Source of the DNA: DATBLZ01 sp036555065
GTDB taxonomy: Bacteria; Pseudomonadota; Gammaproteobacteria; Steroidobacterales; Rariloculaceae
DNA length: 24,024 nt
Reading direction: 5' to 3'
NCBI GenBank assembly: GCA_036555065.1
Contig: DATBLZ010000090.1
Span: forward strand, 1-24,024
Below the pieces are notes generated by a model. The model was not told the DNA's origin and ran no database searches. It saw only the letters and a program-made list of their open reading frames with translations. How positions within the stretch are numbered: position 1 is the stretch's first letter; each line of letters starts with the position of its first letter. Positions 1 through 7,746 of this stretch are shown here, in pieces. A program made the position numbers and the translations under genes.

Positions 1-312
1 TATTTCTGGCGGCCGACGCGCGGCGACGACGGCCGTCCGTTCTACGCGTGGTTCATCAAACGCTATCCGTACACGGGCGTGAGGACGCACCATATTCACA
101 TGGTCGAAGCCGGCGAGCAGTTTGCCGTCCACTGGGAGCGGCTGCTTTTTCGCGACTATCTGATCGCGAATCCGAACGTGGCGAAGGAGTACGAGCTGTT
201 GAAGCTTCGTCTCGCCGCCGAATCGTCCCGGAATCGAGTCACCTACACCCAGGCCAAGACGAGTTTCATCGAACGCGTGATGACGGAGCTCAAGAATGCA
301 GCGAGCAGTTGA
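1..312 (+). CDS. GrpB family protein (UPF0157), 3' part only
   Basis: The reading frame is open from the first base, so the gene begins outside the window and only about the last 103 codons are seen. The visible protein includes FYAWFIKRYPYTG, RTHHIHMVEAG and HWERLLFRDYL, followed by a helical stretch ending in a TGA. This matches the C-terminal half of the GrpB/UPF0157 family, a nucleotidyltransferase-fold family of about 170-190 residues sometimes found fused to dephospho-CoA kinase. The HxH of 'HHIHM' is characteristic of the family. Molecular function is not firmly established. It overlaps the next gene by 17 bases, so the two are probably co-transcribed. Confidence 0.8.
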   Translation, partial: YFWRPTRGDDGRPFYAWFIKRYPYTGVRTHHIHMVEAGEQFAVHWERLLFRDYLIANPNVAKEYELLKLRLAAESSRNRVTYTQAKTSFIERVMTELKNAASS

Positions 313-727
313 GATCGTTACGCGAGGCGTCTATGCGCTTTCCGGCGCGACCCTTCTGACGATGGGATTTACGGTGATCGCTCTCGGGACGGGCGTCTTG
401 CCCGAGTGGGTGCACGATTCGATTTTCGAGATGGGACACGGCGATCCGTTCACGATGCATCTGATTCAAGAGACGGGCACGCTCTGGGTGCTCGTTGGCA
501 TGCTGTTCGTCTGGTTTGCACGCCATTACGAGCACAGCCTGAAGTTCCATTGGGCCGTGGTGTTCTTCCTCGTGCTCGACGCATGGGTGCACTGGTTCAC
601 TGCGTTCGGCACGTTCGAGCACGAGCCGCGGGCGGTCATCAATGCGATTCCACTCTTCGTGTACCTCGTGTTGGGCTTGCTGCGCCTGCGTGAATCCGGC
701 CCGCAAACACAGGCCGCGCGCGGCTGA
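296..727 (+). CDS. Small multi-pass membrane protein, unknown function
   Basis: A 143-residue protein starting at an ATG inside the end of the GrpB gene. It has about four hydrophobic segments (near residues 13-35, 60-78, 84-102 and 115-134), with a short charged loop after the first containing WVHDSIFEMGHGDP. The third segment contains LDAWVHWFTAFG, rich in Trp and His. The tail after the last segment is short and polar. I do not recognise a named family with certainty; the size and topology resemble small four-helix DUF4345-type proteins, but no diagnostic motif is visible. Overlap with the upstream gene suggests translational coupling. Confidence 0.6.
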   Translation: MQRAVEIVTRGVYALSGATLLTMGFTVIALGTGVLPEWVHDSIFEMGHGDPFTMHLIQETGTLWVLVGMLFVWFARHYEHSLKFHWAVVFFLVLDAWVHWFTAFGTFEHEPRAVINAIPLFVYLVLGLLRLRESGPQTQAARG

Positions 728-745
728 GGAGGCGCGCGCGAATCC

Positions 746-1045
746 ATGGTGACGAGCCCGGAAGTACGCGCTTACCCCCGCTGGGTGACGCTCTTTTTCC
801 TCAAAGGAGCGGCACTGGCGGATCCCGCGGGGCTCTTGGAGGGAAAAGGATCAACGGTCAGGGGCATTCGCCTGACGCCGTTCGAGGTGCTCGAGTCGAA
901 GGCAGTCACGGCGCTCATCGAGCAAGCGCGGCGTCCGTACATTGCGGCCTTCGCCAAGGCCCCGCGTCTGTCTACGATCGTCAGGTCCATCTCGCCGAAG
1001 CAACGGGCGCGCCGTCCTTCGGCACGGGCGAAACGGAAGAGTTGA
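746..1045 (+). pseudogene. DUF1801 protein lacking its N-terminal part
   Basis: The 99-residue frame has the C-terminal half of one DUF1801 subfamily: YPRWVTLFFLKGAAL, a 'GLLEGKGSTVRGIRL' strand and the ending SIVRS-like ISPKQRARRPS. Full-length relatives as I remember them are about 140-150 residues and carry a helical N-terminal region plus a 'YDNYNALAIGY'-type segment before YPRWV. Here only seven residues (MVTSPEV) precede that point. A stop codon (725-727) lies in the same frame just upstream, and the DNA before it codes for a different membrane protein. A GAGG at 728-732 lies 13 bases before the ATG, rather far for a ribosome site. I read it as a 5'-deleted remnant, though a short translated protein cannot be excluded. 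Confidence 0.55.
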
Positions 1046-1073
1046 CCTGCGCCTGCGGTATCATGCGCCCGCT

Positions 1074-1964
1074 TTGGCAGCTCCAAGAGACAATCGCCTG
1101 CTCGATGGCACGCGTGTGCGCGACCGGATCCTCGCGGATGTTGCCAAGCGCGTAGCGCAGGCAGGCAAAACGCATCCGCTCGGCCGGCTCGTCTCGATCA
1201 GCATCGGCGAGCAACCCGAGGTTGCCGTTTACATTCGCAACCAAGCCCGCGGAGCCGCGAAGGCCGAAATCCCGTTCGATCGGCAGTTCTGGCCGAGCGA
1301 CCTTTCGCAGCAGGAATGCAAGGCGCGGCTCGTCGCAATGAACGACGATTCGAGCGTGCTCGGCGTGATTCTCCAGCGGCCCGTGCCGCGCCAGATTCAC
1401 GTGCGCTCGCTGCAGTCGGCGATTCATCCGCTCAAAGACGTCGAAGGCATGAATCCGGCTTCGATCGGTAACATCGTTTACAACGAGCTCGCGCTTGCGC
1501 CTTGCACGGCCGCTGCCGCCATCGAGCTCATCAAGGAGACAGGGCTTAGGCTTCAGGGCCTCGAGGTCGTCATGATCGGCCACTCCGAGATCGTGGGTAA
1601 ACCTGCCGCGTTCATGCTCATGGCCGAGGGTGCGACCGTCACGGTTTGCCATCACATGACGCGCTCGGTCGCCGCGCACTCGCGGCGCGCCGATGCCGTG
1701 CTCGTTGCCGTCGGCAAGCCGCACTTCCTCCATGCCGACATGGTCAAGCCGGGAGCTGCCGTCATCGACATCGGCATCAATCACGTCGTCGGCGCCGACG
1801 GCAAGGCGCGCATCGTCGGGGACGTCGACACCGACAGCGTCAAGGAAGTTGCGAGCTGGGTCACGCCCGTGCCAGGCGGCGTCGGCCCGGTCACAGTCGC
1901 GATGTTGATGCGCAATGCCATCGCCGCGCACGAGAAGCAGATCGCCGCCGGCTGGTTGAGCTGA
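1074..1964 (+). CDS. FolD-like methylenetetrahydrofolate dehydrogenase/cyclohydrolase, altered active site
   Basis: Taken as 296 residues. FolD interconverts 5,10-methylene-, methenyl- and 10-formyl-tetrahydrofolate in the cytoplasm. The fold is clear: an N-terminal LDG start, QRPVP where FolD has QLPLP (about 101-105), KDVEGMNP for KDVDGFHP (121-128), PCT, a Rossmann segment with IGHSEIVGKP (168-177), VAVGKP, IDIGIN and TPVPGGVGPVTVAML (264-278). Two key positions differ. In YxxxK, Tyr53 is kept but the catalytic lysine is Gln57, and the second Asp of KDVDG is Glu124. The start is chosen as TTG 1074 because it puts LDG near residue 10 as in other FolDs; no ATG lies in frame nearby and no clear Shine-Dalgarno is seen. 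It is likely a divergent paralogue, so I give no gene symbol. Confidence 0.75.
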   Translation: MAAPRDNRLLDGTRVRDRILADVAKRVAQAGKTHPLGRLVSISIGEQPEVAVYIRNQARGAAKAEIPFDRQFWPSDLSQQECKARLVAMNDDSSVLGVILQRPVPRQIHVRSLQSAIHPLKDVEGMNPASIGNIVYNELALAPCTAAAAIELIKETGLRLQGLEVVMIGHSEIVGKPAAFMLMAEGATVTVCHHMTRSVAAHSRRADAVLVAVGKPHFLHADMVKPGAAVIDIGINHVVGADGKARIVGDVDTDSVKEVASWVTPVPGGVGPVTVAMLMRNAIAAHEKQIAAGWLS

Positions 1965-2001
1965 CCTCGCGAGCTCGGCTGCAGGAAGACGGGACTCCCC
2001 G

Positions 2002-2436
2002 ATGAGACTCTGGAGCCTCCATCCGCAGTACCTCGACGCCCAAGGGCTCGTGGCCCTCTGGCGCGAGGCGTTGCTTGCCCAGGCCGTGCTCCGCGGCCGC
2101 ACGAAAGGCTACGTGGGGCATCCGCAGCTTTGGCGATTCCGCGAGCACGCCTCGCCCATCGGGCTGATTGCCGGCTATCTGCGAGCCGTTCGCGTCGAGG
2201 CCGCAGGCCGAGGCTACAGCTTCGCAGCCCACAAGGTCAGCCGTGCGCGAACGCATGAGCGCATGACCGTGGGCCGCGAGCAGCTCCTCTTCGAATGGCG
2301 CCATCTGCTCGCGAAGCTCGAGAAACGCGATCCCAAGCGCTACGCTGACCTCGCCGCGATCGAGCGGCCGAGAGCACACCCGTTGTTTCGCGTAGTCGCA
2401 GGCGGCGTGGCACGCTGGGAGAGAGGGGCGGCATGA
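2002..2436 (+). CDS. Pyrimidine dimer DNA glycosylase (Pyr_excise) family protein
   Basis: A 144-residue protein beginning MRLWSLHPQYLD, followed by GLVALWREALLAQAVLRGRTKGY, HPQLWRF and later RGYSFAAHKV. This is the bacterial 'pyrimidine dimer DNA glycosylase' family related to T4 endonuclease V, a base-excision repair enzyme for UV-induced dimers. The Arg-Glu pair in LWREALL aligns with Arg22-Glu23 of the T4 enzyme, where the Glu is catalytic. The T4 enzyme also needs an N-terminal Thr exposed after Met removal; here residue 2 is Arg, so the same chemistry is not assured. The next gene overlaps by four bases (ATGA), indicating a two-gene unit. Confidence 0.75.
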   Translation: MRLWSLHPQYLDAQGLVALWREALLAQAVLRGRTKGYVGHPQLWRFREHASPIGLIAGYLRAVRVEAAGRGYSFAAHKVSRARTHERMTVGREQLLFEWRHLLAKLEKRDPKRYADLAAIERPRAHPLFRVVAGGVARWERGAA

Positions 2437-2795
2437 AAAGAGTGGCAGCGAAGGACATCGACGCATATGTCGCCGGATTTCCAGCGGACGTTCGGAAGAT
2501 GCTCCAAGCGGTGCGGCGCACGATCCGCGCGGCGGCCCCGGAAGCCAGCGAGAAAATCAGCTACCAAATACCGACCTTCACTCTGCACGGCAACTTGGTT
2601 CATTTCGCCGCGTTCGAGAATCACATCGGGTTCTATCCCGGATCCGAGGCAATCAGGGCGTTCAAGCCGCGACTGAAGCGTTACAAGAGCGCAAAGGGCT
2701 CGGTGCAGTTTCCGCTCGACAAGGCCATTCCCTTCGGGCTCATCACCGCCATCGTGAAGTTCCGGGTCAAGGCGAGCAAGCTAGCTCGCCGTTAG
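2433..2795 (+). CDS. DUF1801 (YdhG-like) domain protein
   Basis: A complete 120-residue protein. Diagnostic stretches are DIDAYVAGFPADVRKMLQAV, ISYQIPTFTLHG, HFAAFENHIGFYPGS and the basic end GSVQFPLDKAIP. This is the iron-chaperone-like YdhG/DUF1801 fold; function in bacteria is poorly defined. It starts within the stop of the upstream glycosylase-family gene (ATGA), so the two are probably translated together. Its TAG stop overlaps the stop of the convergent nth gene. It belongs to a different branch from the truncated DUF1801 remnant at 746-1045: the two share the domain type but not close sequence. Confidence 0.8.
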   Translation: MKRVAAKDIDAYVAGFPADVRKMLQAVRRTIRAAAPEASEKISYQIPTFTLHGNLVHFAAFENHIGFYPGSEAIRAFKPRLKRYKSAKGSVQFPLDKAIPFGLITAIVKFRVKASKLARR

Positions 2796-3466
2796 CTCGC
2801 GCGTTGACGGCTCTTGCGACGCGGCTCGCCGATCGCGGTCGTCTTGCCTCGGTACTCGCAGAGATCCGCAATGATGCACTCGGGGCAGCTCGGGCGCCGT
2901 GCCTTGCAGACGTAGCGGCCATGCAGTATCAGCCAATGATGCGCGCGTTGCTTGTATTCGTCGGGCGTGAACTTCAGGAGCTTCTGCTCGACCTCGAGCA
3001 CGTTCTTGCCGGGGGCCAAGCCGATGCGGTTCGCGATTCGAAAAATGTGCGTATCGACGGCGATGGTCGGTTGACCAAATGCGCTGTTGAGCACGACGTT
3101 CGCCGTCTTGCGTCCGACGCCGGGCAGAGCCTCGAGGGCCTCGCGCCTATCGGGCACCTTGCCGCCGTGCTCGGCGACGAGCACACGACACGCTTTGATG
3201 ATGTTGGCCGCCTTGCTGTTGAAGAGTCCGATCGTCCTGATGTAGCCCTTGAGGCCTTCCTCGCCGAGCGCAAGCATCGCCTCGGGCGTCTTCGCAACCG
3301 CAAAGAGCTTTTCGGTCGCCTTGTTGACGCTGACGTCGGTGGCCTGTGCGGACAGAATCACGGCGATCAAGAGCTCGAACGGAGAGCCAGACTCGAGCTC
3401 GGTGGCCGGATGGGGATCATGCTCCGCGAACCGGCGAAAGATCGCAACACGCTTCGCGTTGTTCAC
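2792..3466 (-). CDS. nth: Endonuclease III (DNA glycosylase/AP lyase)
   Basis: A 224-residue protein that removes oxidised pyrimidines and cleaves abasic sites in base excision repair. It contains the helix-hairpin-helix segment LPGVGRKTANVV with catalytic Lys120, then VDTHIFR with catalytic Asp138, the same numbers as in E. coli. The C-terminal [4Fe-4S] cluster has the exact C-x6-C-x2-C-x5-C spacing (Cys187, 194, 197, 203). The basic tail RRKSRQRAS is a little longer than usual. It starts at GTG and overlaps the stop of rnfE by four bases, the usual end of an rnf operon. Its stop overlaps that of the convergent DUF1801 gene. Confidence 0.96.
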   Translation of the reverse strand: MNNAKRVAIFRRFAEHDPHPATELESGSPFELLIAVILSAQATDVSVNKATEKLFAVAKTPEAMLALGEEGLKGYIRTIGLFNSKAANIIKACRVLVAEHGGKVPDRREALEALPGVGRKTANVVLNSAFGQPTIAVDTHIFRIANRIGLAPGKNVLEVEQKLLKFTPDEYKQRAHHWLILHGRYVCKARRPSCPECIIADLCEYRGKTTAIGEPRRKSRQRAS

Positions 3467-4110
3467 TGCGCAGCCGCGCGTTGCGCGCGTCTATCTATGC
3501 TCCAATTCCGCAGCGCGAGCAGCGCAGCGAGACCGAAAAACGCGCCTGGCGGAAGAATCGCGATGAGCATGCCGTCGAAGGGCAATGTGATCGGCCACGC
3601 GCTCGCCGCTTCGCCGAACAGCATCGACATTCCGGCGAACAATGTTCCCGAGCCGACGATTTCGCGCAGCGCGCCGAGCGCGGCGAGCACGGCGCAGGGG
3701 CCGAGCCCGGCGGCGAGGCCGGCCAGGGCGGCGCGCCAAACGGGCTCGCGGCTCGCGATGGTCTCGACCTGCGCGAGCACCGCGCAGTTCGTGATGATGA
3801 GCGGAACGAAGAGCCCGAGAATCTCATGGAGGTCGAACAAGAGCGCGTTCATGAGCAAGTCGATGCTCGTCACGAGCGAGGCGATGATGAGCACGAAGAG
3901 CGGAATGCGCACCGCGGGCACGAGCGCTTTTCTCATCAGCGATACGAGCGTGTTCGTGGCGAGGAGCACGATGGTCGTTGCGAGGCCGAGCGTCAATCCG
4001 TTGACGACCGTCGTCGACACGGCGAGGAGCGGGCAGAGCCCGAGCAACTGCACGAGCGCGGGGTTCTCGCGCCACAGCCCTCGAGCCAGCAAGGCCTTGA
4101 TCTCGCTCAT
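3463..4110 (-). CDS. rnfE: Rnf/Rsx electron transport complex subunit E
   Basis: A 215-residue integral membrane protein with about six transmembrane helices, homologous to RnfA. It is part of the ion-pumping Rnf (Rsx) complex that links NADH and ferredoxin pools. The paired signature motifs are present: LLGLCP (Cys26) and IITNCAVL (Cys109), which together with those of RnfA hold an intramembrane iron-sulfur centre in this family. It starts at ATG and overlaps rnfG by four bases; it is followed by nth with a four-base overlap. The C-terminal tail RRAQRAAAQ is short. Confidence 0.95.
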   Translation of the reverse strand: MSEIKALLARGLWRENPALVQLLGLCPLLAVSTTVVNGLTLGLATTIVLLATNTLVSLMRKALVPAVRIPLFVLIIASLVTSIDLLMNALLFDLHEILGLFVPLIITNCAVLAQVETIASREPVWRAALAGLAAGLGPCAVLAALGALREIVGSGTLFAGMSMLFGEAASAWPITLPFDGMLIAILPPGAFFGLAALLALRNWSIDRRAQRAAAQ

Positions 4111-4757
4111 TGGTCGTTTCCGTCGGCGGCGGCGCCGGCCGCCGCCGCGAAGAGCTCATCGCGGTGCGCGGCGAAGTATACCAACGTGTTCTTGACGGCC
4201 TTGACGACGGCTCGCGGCGTCACGGTCGCGCCCGTGAGCGAGTCGAACGCGCCTTCGTCCTTGGCGACGGCCCAGAGCGGGGGCATGGGGTTCGCGAGGC
4301 TCTTGCCGTCGAATTGCCTGATCCAGTCGGATTTGTCGATGTCGATCGCGTCGCCTAAGCCCGGCGTCTCGCGGTGACGTACGGCTCTGACCCCCGTGAT
4401 TTGCTCGTCGGGCGAGACGCCGACGAGCAGCTGAATCTCGGCGTTGTACCCGTCGGGCGCGAGCGTCGCGAATATCGCCGCGACGGGGCGTTCGGCCGCC
4501 ATCATGATGAATACGTCGACGGGCTCGGGAGAGCCCAGGAGCTCGTCGTGCGCGTTGATGAGGACGGGGTTCAAGTCCGTGTCGCCGAGCGTGGGATCGA
4601 GCACGCTGTTGAGGCTCGCGACGAGCCGCGCGCGCTCGTTCGCGGCGATGCGCCCTTTGCTGAACTCGTAACTGCTTTGCACGAGCAGGGCCGCGGCGAC
4701 GGCGATTGCACCGACGACGAAGAGCGTGCGTACGACGCTGCCTTCAGCTCCGGCCAT
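4107..4757 (-). CDS. rnfG: Rnf/Rsx electron transport complex subunit G, FMN-binding
   Basis: From the ATG at 4757 it is 216 residues, close to the family length of about 200-215. It has one N-terminal transmembrane helix (about residues 10-28) and a periplasmic FMN-binding domain. The flavinylation motif is SLTGATVTP, with Thr178 the expected site of covalent FMN attachment. A TTG at 4784 in the same frame would lengthen it by nine residues and overlap rnfD by 41 bases; the ATG is preferred, with a GAGG just upstream and a 14-base overlap. It carries electrons within the Rnf complex and sits between rnfD and rnfE in the usual order. Confidence 0.94.
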   Translation of the reverse strand: MAGAEGSVVRTLFVVGAIAVAAALLVQSSYEFSKGRIAANERARLVASLNSVLDPTLGDTDLNPVLINAHDELLGSPEPVDVFIMMAAERPVAAIFATLAPDGYNAEIQLLVGVSPDEQITGVRAVRHRETPGLGDAIDIDKSDWIRQFDGKSLANPMPPLWAVAKDEGAFDSLTGATVTPRAVVKAVKNTLVYFAAHRDELFAAAAGAAADGNDQ

Positions 4758-5778
4758 AGATCCTCGGACGCGTGTAGCGATCAATCAGCGGCACGGCGGC
4801 ATTCATGAGGAGCACCGCGAACGCGACGCCGTCGGGGTAGCCACCCCACGTGCGGATCGCATACGTGAGGAGACCGATGCCGCCGCCGAAGATCAGTCGC
4901 CCGCGAGCACTCGAAGCGGCCGAGACCGGGTCCGTCGCGATGAAGAATGCGCCGAGCAGCGTCGCGCCGCTGAAGAAATGGAATCCCGGCGCCGCGAACC
5001 GCGCCGGATCGATGAAATAGAGCAGCGTTGCCGGCACGAGCACGCCGGCGAGCATCGCGACGGGGATGTGCCAGCGGATTACGCCCATGTAAAGAAGATA
5101 GAGGCCGCCGAGCGCAATGAAGTTGCCCACCCATTCCCAGCCACGGCCGCCGAAATCGCCGAACAACGACCCGCCGCGAACGGCTGCGAACGGCTGGCCT
5201 GCGCGCGCGCCCTCTCTGACGAGGTCGAGCGGCGTCGCGCGCGTAACCGCGTCCATCGTGAGCTCGTCTGGCAGCCGGCCCGTGAGGCTGTAATTGAGAT
5301 TCTGGACGAACGTGAGCCGCTGATAGTCGATATCGCCCATGCGTGGCGGAACCCATTGCGTCATTTCCACCGGAAACGAAACGAGCAACAGGACGTAGCC
5401 CACCATCGCGGGATTGAAGAAGTTCTTGCCGAGGCCGCCATAAAGCTGCTTCGCGATCACGATCGCCGCGGCAGCGCCGATGGCCGGGATCCACCACGGC
5501 ACGAACGGCGGGATCGCAAACGTCAGGAGCGCGGCCGTCACGAGCGCGCTGCCGTCGCGCAGTGAATGCCGCGTCGATCGGCCGCGCAGCTTGATGACTG
5601 CGCCTTCGGCAAGCACGGCGGTCAACGCCGCGACGCTGAGGTTGACGATGAACCCTGTGCCGAAGAACCAGACGTAAACGATCGCGGCCGGCGCGAGGGC
5701 ATAGAGCACGCGCCGCATGATCACCGGCACCGGCGCCGTCGGCGGGCTGTGCGGGCTCGGCGCTACTGGGAACTCCAC
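4744..5778 (-). CDS. rnfD: Rnf/Rsx electron transport complex subunit D
   Basis: A 344-residue integral membrane subunit of the Rnf complex. The start is the GTG at 5778, giving M-EFPVAPSPHSPP, equivalent to the short N-terminus 'FRIASSPYTH' of E. coli RsxD; it lies two bases after the rnfC stop. The frame stays open far upstream, but that part only mirrors rnfC. Visible motifs are AKQLYGGLGKNFFNPAMVGY, the flavin attachment motif VTRATPLD (Thr182 the expected FMN-Thr), SGATLLGAFFIATDPV and GGYPDGVAFAVLLMN near the end. Roughly ten hydrophobic helices are seen. Confidence 0.95.
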   Translation of the reverse strand: MEFPVAPSPHSPPTAPVPVIMRRVLYALAPAAIVYVWFFGTGFIVNLSVAALTAVLAEGAVIKLRGRSTRHSLRDGSALVTAALLTFAIPPFVPWWIPAIGAAAAIVIAKQLYGGLGKNFFNPAMVGYVLLLVSFPVEMTQWVPPRMGDIDYQRLTFVQNLNYSLTGRLPDELTMDAVTRATPLDLVREGARAGQPFAAVRGGSLFGDFGGRGWEWVGNFIALGGLYLLYMGVIRWHIPVAMLAGVLVPATLLYFIDPARFAAPGFHFFSGATLLGAFFIATDPVSAASSARGRLIFGGGIGLLTYAIRTWGGYPDGVAFAVLLMNAAVPLIDRYTRPRIYGRS

Positions 5779-5780
5779 GG

Positions 5781-7163
5781 CTAGCTCTCTTTTCCGCTGT
5801 CGGCTTCGCGCCGGCGTTCCTCGCGCCGCAGCTCGTCGTGAAGCGAGTGCGCGTTCTTGGCCCGACGAAAGATCTCCGTGAGAGGAATGTGGCTCGGACA
5901 CGCTACGTCGCAGCAGCCGCATTCGATGCACTCGTCGAGCCCGAGCGCATCGAGCCCCGCATGCTCGCTCGCTCGCGCCGCGATCAGCAGGTCCTGCGGC
6001 TGCAGGCGGACCGGGCACGCGCTCGCGCACTCGCCGCAACGGATGCACGGCCATTCGGTGTAGTCCTCGCGGACCTCTTCGGCCGTCGCGGCAATGATGC
6101 AGTTGGTGCCTTTCGCCACGGGCAGCGCGTCGCTCGGCAACGCATAGCCCATCATGCTGCCGCCGTGGATGAGGCGACGCACGCCTTCGCGATAGCCGCC
6201 GCAGGCCGCGATGATCTCGGCGATCGGCGTGCCGATCGGCACTTCGACGTTCTGCGGAGCAACGACTCCGTGGCCCGTCACTGTGACGATGCGCGTCATG
6301 AGTGGCTCGCCATACGCCGCGAGCCGATAGACGGCAAAGGCCGTCCCCACGTTCTGGCACGCGTACCCCAAGTCGCTCGGATACCGATGGGCCGGCACTT
6401 CCTCGCCCGTGAGCACCTCGATCAGCTGACGCTCGCCACCGGCGGGGTATATCTGCGGGAGCTCGGCGAGGCGGAGCGGCGGGTCGCCCTCGGGCTGCAC
6501 GGCTTGCCCGATAGAATCGACCGCGAGCGCTTTGTCACGCTCGATCGCGACGATGCACTGCTCGGCGCCGAGCAGCTCCGCGATGATGCGTGCGCCCGCG
6601 AGGATCTGCTCGGGAGCTTCGCGCATCAACATGTCGTCGCAGCTTATATATGGCTCGCACTCGGCGCCGTTGATCACGAGGATGCGGCACGGCCGCACCG
6701 CGCCGAGTTTCGCCGCCGTCGAGTAGCCGGCCCCGCCGAGGCCGACGATCCCGCCGTCGCGCAGGCGCGCAAGCTGCGCATTGCGTCCGCCGGGCCACGG
6801 TAGGTTCGCCGAAAAATCGACCGATTCGTGCTTGCCGTCCGCCTCGATGACGATAGTCGGGGCAGACTCGACGCCCGTGAGCGTCGGCACGAGCGATTCG
6901 CCGATGGCGCGCACGATGCCCGACGTCGACGCATGGACGTTTGCGCCGAGGACCGAGCCTGCGGCGGCGACGACCTCGCCGCGCAATACGCGCTGTCCGA
7001 CTGCGACTAGCGGCTGCGCGGGCGGGCTTCGATGCTGCGCCAGCGGGAGGATCAGTCGCGTCGGTCGCAAACCGCGCTTGATCGCAAGCCCGGTCGAGCG
7101 CGCCTTCTGCGGCGGCAGCCGCAAGCCTCCGACCAGCCGGCGATCGGGCGTGTACTCAAGCAT
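5781..7163 (-). CDS. rnfC: Rnf/Rsx electron transport complex subunit C
   Basis: A 460-residue soluble subunit that takes electrons from NADH through FMN and passes them to iron-sulfur clusters. The glycine-rich segment GIVGLGGAGYSTAAKLG and NGAECEPYISCDD belong to the flavin/NADH domain. Two [4Fe-4S] motifs follow: Cys373/376/379/383 (CIRCGECASACP) and Cys412/415/418/422 (CIECGCCDVACP). The long Ala/Lys-rich C-terminal extension of the E. coli protein is absent; the tail is 35-40 charged residues. Its ATG shares one base with the rnfA stop codon, leaving no room for rnfB. There is no RnfB-type domain fused to it. Confidence 0.95.
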   Translation of the reverse strand: MLEYTPDRRLVGGLRLPPQKARSTGLAIKRGLRPTRLILPLAQHRSPPAQPLVAVGQRVLRGEVVAAAGSVLGANVHASTSGIVRAIGESLVPTLTGVESAPTIVIEADGKHESVDFSANLPWPGGRNAQLARLRDGGIVGLGGAGYSTAAKLGAVRPCRILVINGAECEPYISCDDMLMREAPEQILAGARIIAELLGAEQCIVAIERDKALAVDSIGQAVQPEGDPPLRLAELPQIYPAGGERQLIEVLTGEEVPAHRYPSDLGYACQNVGTAFAVYRLAAYGEPLMTRIVTVTGHGVVAPQNVEVPIGTPIAEIIAACGGYREGVRRLIHGGSMMGYALPSDALPVAKGTNCIIAATAEEVREDYTEWPCIRCGECASACPVRLQPQDLLIAARASEHAGLDALGLDECIECGCCDVACPSHIPLTEIFRRAKNAHSLHDELRREERRREADSGKES

Positions 7164-7744
7164 CAGAGTCGGGCAAAGCCGGCGAACCCGAGAAAAGCCA
7201 ACGACATGATCCCGGCCGTGATCAGCGCGATCGATGCGCCGCGAAACGGTTTCGGCACGTCCGCGAACTCGAGCCGCTCACGAATTCCAGCGAGCAGCGC
7301 AAGCACGAGACCGAATCCGAGCGCGGCACCGGCACCATAGAAGAGCGCCGCCACGAAGCTCCGGCTCGCCGTCGAGTTCAAGAGCGCGACGCCGAGCACG
7401 GCGCAGTTGCTCGCGATCAGCGGGATGTAGAGACCGAGCACGCGGTACAGCAAAGGCGAGAGCTTACGCACGAGCTGCTCCGCGAGCCGCACGGATGCGC
7501 CGATCACCAAGACGAACGCGATCAAACGCAAATACTCGAGCTCGAATGGGATCAGGAGCCATTGGTCGATGACATAGCTCAGTCCCGAGGCCGTCGTGAG
7601 CACGAGACCCGTGGCGAGCCCTATGCCGACGGCGCCCTCGAGGCGGCGCGAGGCCTCCATGAACGGGCAGAGCCCGAGAAACTGCACGAGCACGAAATTG
7701 TTGACGAGCGCCGCCGCGACCACGATGAGGAGGAGCTCGGTCAT
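7163..7744 (-). CDS. rnfA: Rnf/Rsx electron transport complex subunit A
   Basis: A 193-residue protein of six predicted transmembrane helices, the standard length. It has the paired motifs FLGLCPFME (Cys26) and IASNCAVLG (Cys114) and is the partner of RnfE in the membrane core of the ion-translocating complex. It starts at ATG two bases after the metG stop, so metG and the rnf genes form one transcription unit as far as spacing shows. The stop codon overlaps the rnfC ATG by one base. In most gammaproteobacterial operons rnfB follows here; it does not in this window. Confidence 0.96.
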   Translation of the reverse strand: MTELLLIVVAAALVNNFVLVQFLGLCPFMEASRRLEGAVGIGLATGLVLTTASGLSYVIDQWLLIPFELEYLRLIAFVLVIGASVRLAEQLVRKLSPLLYRVLGLYIPLIASNCAVLGVALLNSTASRSFVAALFYGAGAALGFGLVLALLAGIRERLEFADVPKPFRGASIALITAGIMSLAFLGFAGFARL

Positions 7745-7746
7745 CG

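Noticed and set aside
48..359. A 103-codon frame overlapping the GrpB fragment in another frame
   Set aside because: The GrpB frame has clear family motifs and is open from base 1; this one is a shadow.
5779..6360. An upstream extension of the rnfD frame overlapping rnfC
   Set aside because: The added part is Arg-rich and mirrors rnfC; the GTG at 5778 gives the family N-terminus.
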